NCBI RefSeq assembly: GCF_000188695.1 | Contig: NW_004754906.1 | Location: 880,404-911,200, forward strand | Reading direction: 5' to 3' | DNA: 30,797 nt | DNA from: Salpingoeca rosetta | Taxonomy: Eukaryota; Opisthokonta; Choanoflagellata; Craspedida; Salpingoecidae | Shown: positions 14,601 to 26,600 of the stretch, in pieces | Layout: each line of letters starts with the position of its first letter | How positions within the stretch are numbered: the stretch's first letter is position 1 | Notes under the pieces: generated by a model | What the model was told of the DNA's origin: nothing | Database searches by the model: none | What the model saw: only the letters and a program-made list of their open reading frames with translations | Translations under genes and position numbers: made by a program

Positions 14601-17600
14601 AGACACTGGTGCTGTGGTGCGCGGGCTTGCGTCGAGCGGGCGCGGGTTCACGTACGTTGTGGCTGGCGTGATCGAGGCTGTGCAGCCGAGTTCTGGCCGC
14701 GTTGGCACGGTGGTGACGCTGTCTGGGAATGGCCTGCTTGGTGGCGGTAGCGCTGCTGGGCAGGTGAGCCTGGGCGGGGTGCCGTGTGAGGTGCTGACCT
14801 CGGGCGCACTTGAGGTGGTTGTGCGCGTTGGTGCTGGCGGCGTTGGCGGCGCTGTGGGCGATGCTGTGGTTGTGGCTGACACGGGCGCTGAGGTTCGCAA
14901 GGCAGCTGCGTGGACGCAAGTTGACGCGGGCGCGATTGACAGTGTGACGCCCGGGTCTGGACAGGCTGGGACGCTTGTGAATGTGACTGGGCGTGTGCTG
15001 CTGGGCGGCGGGAGCCGGATTGTTGAGGTTATTCTCGGCGGGACGGCTGCGTCTGCTGTCGTGGACGGGGACCAGGAGACGTTTGTGACTGTTGTTGCGA
15101 ACAGAAGCGCGAGCGCCGGCGACGGCCGCGTGGTTGTTCGCGCAGACACTGGCGCAGAGGTGTCGCTGGACGCTGCATGGAACTACACGGACGTTCCCAC
15201 GGTTGAGAGCACGTATCCTTCAAGTGCCGCGGCGGGCTCCCGCATCATGTTTGTCATCAGCCACCTCATTCAGCCTGGCGATTCCTTGGCTGTGGTGACT
15301 GTTGCTGGGCAATCAGCCGCCTTCTCCGCCATCAACGCGACGCACGTATTTGTGACGCTTCCAAGCTCCAGCGCTGTCGGCGACACCACCGTGCAGTTTA
15401 CGTCTGCGCGCGGAACACTGCTCGCCGCCACCGTCACGGTGTCTCCATCGCCTTTCGTGTCATCAATCACACCAAACACCGGTCAGCTTGGCACGGTTGT
15501 GTCTTTGGCTGGCAGCGACTTGCTTGGTGGAGCCGACGATGTGCAAGCTGTGCTCTTTGGCACCACACCAGCTGTCGTCCAATCGGCAGCCGACACACTC
15601 ATTGTGGTTGAGGCGCCTTTTTCCGCCTCCAATACAACCGTCGACGTTGTCATCGTCACCGGGCTTGGCGCCGCCTTTGTGCAGAGTGACGCCTTTGCTT
15701 ACCTGCGCCCGGCTTCTGTGGCCAGCGTCATTCCATCGTCTGGCCAGGTTGGGACCATCGTTTCCATTGACGGCTCTGGCTTCAACGACACGGCCTCTGC
15801 TGTGGAGCGCGTGTTGCTCGGCGACACACCGGCAACGCTGCTGGCTGCGTCTGACACGAGCATTGTGTTCCGGGTCACCAACGTGTCCCACGAGCTGCTG
15901 GACGTGACGCTGGTAACCGGCACGGGCGTACGTCATGTGCTTGCGTCCTCGTTCCGCGCATACTCGCCTGGCGTGATTGCAGACGTGACGCCGTCTTCCG
16001 GGCGCGAAGGAACAGAGGTTGTCGTGTACGGCACACATCTGCGCGCGCACAGCCCTGCTGTGACCAACGTCTCGTTTGGCTCGTACCCCGCTCGCATTGT
16101 GCGGGAGACTGACTACTTTGTGAGCGTTGTCCTGACTCAGGCTCCAGCGACGAGCGAGCTCGTCGACGTTTCGCTGACGACCACCTTTGGCGCTGTGACA
16201 ACCAAGCGCGACGCCTTTATGTTTGTGCCGCGCGGCAATGTGACCGCCGTATCCCCTTCGTCTGGTGTTGGCGGCACGCGCGTGGTCATCCAGGGCAGCA
16301 ACCTGCTCGGTGGCGGCACACGCATCATCTCTGTGACCCTTGCCGGCGTTGACGCCACGCTGGTGCACTACAACAACACGGTGATTGAAGTCGTGGCTCG
16401 CGCGGGCGACCCAGGCCTTGGAGATGTCATCATCTCCAGCAACACGGGCAGCGTCACCGTCCTGGACAACGCATGGGCGTATGTTCCCGTGGGTGAGATT
16501 CACGCCGTGCTCCCCGCACAGGGCCAGGCCTATGCGCGCGTGACTGTCGTGGGCCTGGGGCTGTTTTCTGGGGCGCCTGGCCTCGAGCGTGTTCGCCTGG
16601 CTGGCGAGGACGTGTTGCGCATCGTGTCGGCGAGCGACTCGAAGGTGGTGGTCATTGCCCCCGCCGTTCCGGCGGCGACAACGGGCAACGTGGAGCTTGT
16701 TTCCACCACCGGTGCCAAGGTTACGCGGACAGCGGGGTTTTCGTTTGTGGACCCTGCCAACGTTACGGCCGTGACCCCATCCTCTGGTCAATTGGGCACG
16801 CGCGTCACGCTCGCAGGATCAGACCTCCTGTGCGGTGACTCTGCCCTTGCGTCTGTCCGCATCGGCGGGCAGGAAACGGCCATTCTGTACGCGTCATCCG
16901 AACAGGTGATTGCTCGCGTGAACACGACACTCGAGCCCGGCATGTACCAGCTCACCGTGACTGCCGCCTCTGGCGCTAACTACACTGCTGCGCCACACCA
17001 GTTTGAAGTGCTTGCGCAGGGCGCCATCGACGCCGTGCAGCCAGCCGCTGCACAAGCTGATGCCTTTGTCACCATCCGTGGGCGTGGCTTGTTTGGTGGG
17101 GCTGCGTCGCTTGCAACCGTGTCCTTGGGCTCGCCCGCCGTCACCGCCACAATCGTGAGCCAGTCGAGCTCCGTGGTGGTGGTGCAAGTGCCCCGCGTGC
17201 CGTATGCCGCCGGCGCCGCTCCAATCACGCTCACGGCCGCTTCAGGTGCGCTTGTGTCCAACGCCACCGCGTTTGAGCTGCTCGAGCCCGGCGTCATCAC
17301 CAGCGTCGCCCCTTCCTCTGGGCAGGAAGGCACATTGGTGACCATCGCCGGCGAGCGCCTGCTGGCTGGCAGTGATTCCCTTGATGTCGTGTACATCGCC
17401 AACACATCTGCAGTGCAAGTGCTGCTTGCCACTGACACCCGCGTGGTTGCGCGCGCCGCTGCTGGCCCGCTGGTTGTGGACGACGTCGTGCTGGTTGGCG
17501 CTGCTGGGGGCCGCGTGGTCGCTCCTGACGCATGGCACCGCCTGGCTGCAGGGCAGATTGCCACTGTCACTCCAACGATTGGGCAAGAAGGCACGTTTGT

Positions 17601-20600
17601 CAATGTGACTGGAACGAACCTGCTTGCTCACAGCGATGGTCTTGCCAGCGCTTCCCTTGCCGGTACGCCTGCAGACGTCATCGCCGCGACGCCCCAGCTC
17701 GTGCAGTTGCGCGCACGCGTGTCATCCCCGCGCACGGGCCCCGTGGTTCTTCAGGCCAGCTCAGGCGCAGTCGTCGATAGCCGTGGCGTTGCCAACTTCA
17801 CCAGCGCACAGGCTGGACGCATCGATACGGTCGCCCCGGCCGTGGGGCGCGCCGGCACGTTTGTGACGCTTGTCGGCACCAACCTGCTCGGCCACGCCGC
17901 CTCGCTGTCCTCTTGCGTTGTTGCAGAGGACGCGCTGGCGGCCATCGTGGATGCCAACAACACGCGCGTCGTTGTGCGCCTGCCAGAGGGGCCTGCGCCT
18001 GGGCTCGTGAACATCACGCTGCAGGCGACTTCTGGTGCCCTCGTGCATCGTGCGCATGCGTTTGAATATGTTGGCGAGGGTGCCATCTCCACCGTGCTCC
18101 CGGCATCTGGTCAGAAGGGCACCCGCGTCACCATTCGTGGCACCGCTCTGCTTGGCGCAGGCGATCACGCAACGTCCATCACCCTCGCTGGCGCAGTCAC
18201 TACGAGGGTGTTGTCTTCCAACGACACCACCATCGTTGTTGAGGCGCCCGCCGGTGCAGCCCAGGGTTTGGGCGCCGTCTCCGTTGAGGCAAACACCGGC
18301 GCTGTGGTGTCCCAGGAGGATGCCTTTGCCTTCATCGAGCCGGGCCAAATCACTCTCTTCTCCCCGAGCTCTGGTCAGTATGGAACGTGGGTCAACATCA
18401 CGGGCCAAAACCTCCTTGGCGGCGGCTCCACTGCCGCAGATGTGCTCTTTGGCGGCTTCTCTGCGGATGAAGTGGCGTTTGCCTCCCCCTTCATGGTCCG
18501 TGCGCGAATCGGGCAGCAAGTGCCGTCGCCGGGGCCAATCAACGTGACCATTGTTGCCGACACGGGTGCGCGGGTGACGAGTGAGGGCGCCTTTACCGTG
18601 ACCTCCTCCAGCACGATCGCGTCCGTGAGCCCCGCTCTGGGCCAGCGCGGCACACGGGTGACCATCAGTGGTCAGAACCTGTTTGGCGCAGGCCCTGCCC
18701 GCATCGCAGCCGTACACCTGGCTTCCGTGTCCGCAGTGGTCCTGAACGGCTCCAGTGACACGCAAGTGATCGTTCAGGCGCAGGCCAGCCCCGTGGCCGT
18801 TGCAAACGCCACGGTGACAGTGGAGGCAGCCAGCGGCGCCTTGACTGTGGCGCCAGCGTCCTGGTCATACATTGCCCCGGGCGCCATTGCCAGCGTCACG
18901 CCAGCCATGGGACAGGCGGGAACGCGCGTCACCATCACCGGCACTAACCTGCTTGGTGGTGCGCCTGCGCTTGCGCTCGTGTCCATCGCAGGCTCCCCTG
19001 CGCAAGTTGTGAGCCAGAGCAACACGCGCGTGGTTGTCAGGGCCGGCGCCGCCGCCCCTGGCTTGGGCGACGTTGTGCTTGAGGCCTTGTCCGGAACGCT
19101 CGTGGAGCAAACAAGCGCCTTCACGTACACCAACATGAGCGAGATCACGTCTGTGTCGCCCTCTGTGGGTCAGGAAGGTACCTTGGTCACCATCCGGGGC
19201 ACCCGCCTGCGTGGCGGCGCGAACCGCGTGGCCAACGTGACACTGGCTGGTGTTCTGGCCACCACCCTCTCTGAGGATGACACCACCGTCGTTGTTCGGG
19301 CCAGCTTCTCCTTCAGCGCCATGTCTGGCCCCGTTGTTGTCATGTCGGACTCTGGCGCTCGCACACAGGCGCCGCAGCCGTTCTCGTACCTCGAGCCCCC
19401 ATCGGTGGTCTCCATCGCCCCAAGCACGGGCCAGGAGGGCACGCGCCTCACCATCACAGGCCTTCGCCTGCACAATGGCGGAAGCGCGGTGGTGTCCGCT
19501 TCCCTCGGCGCGTTCAACGCCTCTGTTGTTTCGTCCAACGACACGGAAGTGGTCATTCGCGCCGGCGCTGGTCCTTCAACGCAGACGGCTGTGGACATTG
19601 TGCTGCAGTCTGACACGGGGTCCATCACTCGCGGTGCTACGCCATGGACGTTTTCTCCTCCTGGCAGCATCGCCATTGTCGATCCAACCACTGGGCAGCA
19701 AGGCGCGCTTGTGCGCATCACAGGCACCAACCTGTGCGGCGGCGGCTCATCCATCGCTCGCGTGCGTCTCGCCAACGTCGAGGCCGAGATCCTGTCCCAG
19801 ACGTCGTGCGGCCTGCTGGAGGTGCGGGCCGGTGCATACGGTGCACCGGTCACGGGCTCCATCGAGTTGGAATCTGACACGGGGGCCCTGGTCACCAAAG
19901 CCGATGCCTGGACATACGTCACCTCGGGCTTCATCTCCAGTGTCACGCCTGCTGCCGGTCAGAGCGGGGAGCTGGTCAGCATCCTGGGCAGCAACCTCTT
20001 TGGTGGCGCAAGCACAGCCTCGCAGGTCACTTTTGGTGGTGTCCCTGCCACCATCGTCAGCAATGGCAACACATCGCGCATCGTCGTTCAGATCAACGCT
20101 GGCCCGCAAAGCGGACAGCCGAACCTGGGCGATGTTGTCATCACGGGCACCTCGGGCGTGGTGATCCGGGCCGTCGATGCCTTCACCTACTCCACGGTTG
20201 ACCGCGTATTCCCCAGCAGTGGCCAGGGCGGCACGCGCGTGACCATCAGCGGCGTTGCGCTGCTTGGTGACAACACGCAGCTTGAGCGCGTCGAGCTTGC
20301 AGGCATCTCTGCCGCCAGCATCATCTCCTTCAACAGCACTCAGGTCGTGTGCGTGGCCCGCGCCGCCGGTGTGTCCCAAGCGCAGCCCGGGCAGGTTGTG
20401 CTGGTTGCCACCACACAGGAAATTACCAGCACAGGCACAGCGGACTGGACATACCAGCCACCCGGCGCAATCGCATCCGTGAACCCAGCGCGCGGTCAGC
20501 GCGGCACGCTCATCACCGTTCGCGGCTCCACACTGCTTGGCTACGGCGAAAGGCTGGTGCAGGTGACGGTGGCCAACGTTACCGCAACCCGCATCATCAA

Positions 20601-23600
20601 CGCTACCAACTCGGTGGCTGTCGTGGAGGCCGGGCTAAGAACTGCGGGCGCCACCGGCAACGTTGTTTTGGTCGCCGACACAGGCGCAACCATCACCGCC
20701 CTTGCGGCCTTCACATACGCAGACGCGCCCGTGCTGGCCGCTGTGTCCCCTTCCTCCGGCCAGCTCGGAACCCACGTCACGGTCACGGGCCAGAACCTGC
20801 TCATGGGCTCTGATAGCCTGAGGTCGGTCTCCATCGCAAACGAATCGGCAACCATTCTCTCGCAGAACGACACACACGTTGTGGTGCGCGCGCCACGCTC
20901 CTCACCGAAAACAGGCCTCGTGCGGCTTGTGTCCTCCGAGTTTGCTTCCGTGACTGGCCTCTCCTTTACGTTCCTTGAGGAGGGCGTGGTCAACACCGTA
21001 TCCCCTAGCTCTGGACAGGGCGGCACGCGCGTCACCCTCACCGGTGAGCGTATGTTTGGCGGTGCCTCGGGTATCGCTGCGGTTGAGCTGGCTGGCGTTC
21101 CTGTCCAGGAGATTGTGTCCAGCAACACCACACACGCTGTGGTCATCGCCAGCGATGCAAGCGCAGTCGCACCAGCCGCTGTCACCGTCATTGCCAACTC
21201 GGGCGCGCTCGTGACATCGGCGGACCCTGGCGCGTGGCAGTACTTGACCCCTGGCGCAATCACGAGCGTCGACCCGGACATGGGCCAGGTTGGCACACGC
21301 ATCACCATCACCGGCCAACGTCTTCTTGGGGGCGGCACCTCCATCGCTTCCGTTCGTCTCGGCACTGCCGGTGCTCGGGTTGTGAGCGGCAGCTCCACGA
21401 CCGTTGTTGCCGTCGTGCCAAGCGGCGCTGCAGGCGTGCGCGACGTTCACGTCGTTGCCAACACGCTTGCAACGACGACGCTCTGGACAGGCTTCACGTT
21501 CCTGGAGGAGGGCGTCATCGACAGCTTGCAGCCAAGCTCAGGTCGACTGGGCACCCGCGTGACCATTCACGGCTTGCGCCTTCTCGGTGGCAGTGATGCA
21601 CTGCAGCAGATCCTGTTTGGAACGGTCCCTGCGACGATCATCGACTTCAACACAACCACCGTGGAGGCTTTTGCCCCAGCCATGGCCGCGGGTACCAGCA
21701 ATGTTACCCTCGTTAGCGACACAGGTGCCGTCGTGCGTTCTGTGGACGGAGCTTGGACACAGGTCGACGCCGGCCAAATCCTCTCTGTTGAGCCAGCGGC
21801 GGGCATTCCGACAGCCTTGGTCACCATTCGTGGCCAGGACCTGCTTGGCATCGGTACCATTGCGCAACAGGTCACACTTGGTGGCTCTCTGGCCGAAGTT
21901 CAACAGTCAAACGCAACTGTGGTGATCGTGAGAGCCGGCGTTCGCCCGGCGGTGCCAGACTCAGCGGTCACCGTTGTTGCTGACACCGGCGACACGGTGT
22001 CGGCTGACAGCGTGTGGACCTTCCATCCTCTGCCGAACATCACGAGTGTTGCGCCTGCCAATGGACAACAAGGGACGCGCGTAACCATTACGGGAAGTGA
22101 CCTCATCACAGGTGGCGTGCGTGTGGCCTCAGTGCAGTTGGCAGGCGTCACCGTGTCAGAAGTGCTGTCGCAATCGCCTGATTCGCTTGTTGTCATCGCT
22201 GGGCCATCATCCACCAGCGTGAGCGGCGCGGCGACTATCACCCTCACTTCCGGCGCGTCGTTTGCCAGCTCACAATCCTTTGAGTACTTGGCACCGGCCG
22301 ACATCAGCAGCGTGAGCCCAGGCTCTGGAACGCTGGGGACGGTCATTACGGTGTCCGGCTCCCACCTTCTGGGGGGCGGCACGACTGTCGTCGCTGCTCG
22401 TATTGGTGATGATGCTGCTGAACGCGTTCTCTTCGCCAATGACTCGCGCGTTGTGTTCAAGGCCGGCAATGCAGACACGCCGTCAGCCAACAGAACTGTT
22501 TTGTTGACTGCAGATACAGGCGCGTTCGTTTCCGTGAGCAGTGCCTTCTCTTACATCACGCCTGCAAGCGTTTTGTCCGTCTCACCCAGCTCCGGAACAC
22601 AGGGCACCAGGGTCACCATCTCTGGGCAGCGCCTCTTCAGCGATGGCTCATACCTCACAGAGGTGCTACTCGCGGGTGTTCGCGCCCAAATCCTCAACAT
22701 GACTGAGGTACAAGTTGTTGTGGCATGTGGCTTTGCAAACCAAACCAGTGGGCCCGTGGTCCTCGTCAGCAACACCGGTGGCAGGATTGAACAAGCTCAA
22801 TTTTCCATCATCAAGCCGCCCGTGCTCCTGGCAGCCAGCCCAGACAGTGGGCAGGAGGGCACCCACGTGATCCTGTACGGCGAGCGCCTTCGTGCCGGTG
22901 GCAACGCCATCACGCAGGTCACCCTAAACGGTGTCGCCGCCACGATTGTGGATGAAACAAACGTGTTCGTTCGCGTGATTGCACAGGATGGCCCGGTGGG
23001 GCGCGGCCCGATTCACCTCACCGCAAACACCGGGGGCGTCGTGCAGTCAACCGTGGCTTGGGAGTACTTGACAAAAGCGGTGATCGATACTGTCGCTCCA
23101 AGCAGTGGACAGCTAGGGACTCTTGTTACGATACAGGGCAGCAACCTGCTCGGCGGCGGCACGGAGGTAATTCGTGTCATCCTCGCAGGCACCGATGCCA
23201 CCATCTTGTCTCAAAACAACACGCACATCGTCGTGCGAACAAGCCGTGGCACAGGCTTGCCCACTCAAGGAGATGTCGTCGTCATCAGTGACGAACTCTC
23301 TCGAGTAGTTGCTGAAGACGCCTTTGCATACATCGCTCCTGGAGATGTCGATGGTGTGATGCCAAGCCAAGGCAGCTTTGGGACGCGCGTCACGATCGTG
23401 GGCACGAACCTGCTTGGCGGAGGGTCGTCGGTGTCACTGGTGGAGCTTGCTGGCGTTGAGGCACAGGTTGAGTCTGCGACAGCGGGGCAAGTTGTGGTCA
23501 TTGCACAGGCATCGAACGCCACGAGCGTTGGAGATGTTGTGCTGCACTCTGACACTGGTGCTGTCGTCGTCCAGTATGACGCCTGGCAGTACGTGACACC

Positions 23601-26600
23601 TGGCCGCATTCTGACAGTAACGCCGATGTCTGGACAGGGTGGCACGTACGTTGACATTGTGGGCACAGGGCTCTTGAGCGGCTCGCGCGATGCCGGTGCG
23701 GTCCACCTCAGCGGTGTGGCTGCTGTTGTTCTGAGCGCAAACGACACGCACGTGCGTGCGCGTGCTGGCGAGGGCGTGCCTGGACTCGGGGACGTGGTTG
23801 TGACGTCTGCGGATGGCGCGCCTGTTGTGGCTGCGGATGCGTGGACGTACACTGCAGCTGGCAACATCTCGGGCATTGCCCCTGTGAGCGGTCAGGAGGG
23901 CACTCACGTCACCATCCGCGGCGTTGCGCTGCGCGGTGCTGGGGCACTTGTGCACCGTGTGCTGCTTGGAGACAGTGAGGCTGACGTGTTGTTTGAGAAT
24001 GACACGCTGGTGGTTGTTCGCGCTGGCCATGGGGCTGCAGGCGTTGTGCATGTCGTGCTTGAGTCGTCATCTGGCGCGCTTGTTTCGGCGGACAACGCCT
24101 TCACATACCTTGAGCGCGGCGAAGTTGCAGCTGTGTCACCGACATCTGGGCAGCTTGGCACGCTTGTGACCATCACTGGAGCGCGGTTGCTTGGTGGCGG
24201 ATCGTCGATCCGCACCGCGACGCTCTCCGGTGTGAGTACGGAGGTGGTGGGCGCCACAGCTTCAACGGTAGTTGTGCGTGTGACATCGTCATTTGCCAGT
24301 ATGACCACGGGCGATGTGATGCTTGTGTCCGACACGTACGCGGTTGTTCGTGGCAGCGGCTTGTGGACAGGGCTTCCTGACGGAACAATTGCCGACGTTG
24401 CACCCAGCGCTGGCGTTGTGGGCACGCTTGTGACTGTGCGCGGTGCCAACTTGCTTGGGTACGCCGCTGGCCTGGATGAGGTGACGCTTGCTGGTGTGAA
24501 TGCAACGATTGTGTCGGCGAATGCTAGCGTTGTCGTCGTGGCTGCTGGATCATCGCTGTCTGCTGTGACGGGCGGTGTGGTACTGGTGGCAACGAGTGGT
24601 GCAACCGTTTCGGCGAGCGGAGCGTGGAGCTACGTGGCGCCAGGCCAGATCACTCGCGTGCGCCCTGCGTCTGGCCAGGTGGGCACGCGGGTCACGATTG
24701 AAGGAACTGGCCTTCGGGCGGCGGCGTCTGCAGTGGCGACAGTGCTGCTCGGTGACCTCACGTCTACTGTGCTGACCTCAAACGACACGACTGTGGTGGC
24801 GGTGTGCCCTGATGGCCCTGCCTCCGGCGTTCCCGAGCGCGTGAAGGTTGTGGGAGTGAGTGGCGGTTTTACGCTGGCGGAGTCACAGTTCACGTTCCTG
24901 GAGAAGGGTGTGATCGCAGACGTATCACCAGAAATTGGCCAGGTTGGCACGCGCCTTGTTGTGAGTGGCGAGCGCCTACTTGGTGGTGGTGCGCGTGTGA
25001 CGCGCGCCGAAATCGGCGGCGCTGTGGCTGAGATTGAAAGTAGCAATGCCACGACGGTGGTGCTGGTTGCGGGCGCTTCGAGTGCTGGTGCAGCCGACGT
25101 TGTGCTTGTGGCCGACACTGGTGCAACTGTTCGCCTCGACGCAGGCTTCACGTACCTCGAAGAAGGCGTCATTGAGCAGATCAGCCCACGTGGCGGCCAG
25201 GAGGGCACGCTTGTGACGATTGAGGGTGAACGGCTGCTGGGAGGCGGCGCTGCGCTTTCGCGAGTGCTGCTGGCAGGACAGCCGGTGCTGCATGTTATGT
25301 CTGCGAGTGATACGCTCGTGGTGGTGCGTGCAGGTGCCGGAATGCCGGGCACAGGTGATGTGATTGTTGAGTCGACGAGTGGCTCCCGGGTGACGCTTCC
25401 AGGTGGGTGGATGTACTTTGTGCCCAGCAGCATTGCGGACGTGCAGCCGTCGTCCGGCCAAGTCGGGACTGTGGTTGACATCTCTGGTAGCAACCTGCTT
25501 GGTGTGGCCAACGGGACTGCTGTTGCACAGGTGTGGCTTGACGGCACGGCTGTCAGCTCTATTCTGATTGGCGATCGCCAGGACCTCGTGCGTGTGGTTG
25601 CAGCAAGGAACACGAGCATGGGTGTTTTGGGCAGCGTCGTCGTGGAAGCCGACAGCGGCGCGCTGGCCTCGGTTGATGGCCGATGGACGTACTTGCTGGA
25701 GGGCGTGATTTTGGGCGTTGTCCCCGCATACGGCCAGGTTGGTACCCGGGTGACTATCTCTGGTGCGCGGCTGCTTGGCGGTGGCAACACGGCTGTCAAC
25801 GTGACGCTTGATGGCACACCCGCAAGCGTGCTGTCATGGGGACCAGAGCAAGTTGTGGTGCGGGCCGAGCGCAACAGCAGTGCTGAGGTTGGTGGAATGG
25901 TGTCAGTTGTCAGTGATACTGGTGCCATTGTGTCTGGGGCTTCCCTGTTTGCGTACCGGACGGAGGGCCACATTGATCAAGTGGAGCCGTCCACTGGACA
26001 GGCGGGCACGATTGTGACCATCACCGGCCTGCGTCTGCGCGGGCACGGTGTTGTGGTTGACCGTGTGTTGCTTGGAGGCGCTGAAGCTGGCGTGTTGAGC
26101 GAAAGCGATACAGCTGTTGTTGTGCGCGTGCCAGATGCTTCTGCGGGCGTCGTTGATGTTGTGATCGTTGCTGACACTGGGGCGACGACGACGAGCACGG
26201 GTGGCTTCACGTTTGCGGAGCGCGGCGTTGTGGCGACGGTGAGCCCGACAAGTGGCCAGCACGGAACGCTGGTGACGATTCGTGGCGACAGGCTTCGTGG
26301 CAGCGGCAGCGCGGTTGTCAACGTGACGCTGGCTGGACGCACAGCCACGGTGTTGGAGGAGAACAGCACGACGGTGATTGTGGCGGCTGGTGCAGGCGCC
26401 GAGACAGCTGTGGCTGGCGACGTTGTGCTGACTGCGGACACGGGTGCGGAGGTGACGCGTAGCGGCGTGTTTTCGTACGTCGCCGCTGGGGAGATCACCG
26501 ACGTGACGCCCGCGTCTGGCGGCGCCGGGACGCGAGTGACGGTGCTCGGGCGTGACCTGTGTGGCGGTGGCAGCAGCGTGGTGCGCGTGCTGCTTGCTGG

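Noticed and set aside
12475..15198. Mobile element insertion as the source of the 2.7 kb duplicate
   Set aside because: There are no terminal repeats, target duplication or transposase. The block is pure coding IPT/TIG sequence and is in register with the 26-unit period.
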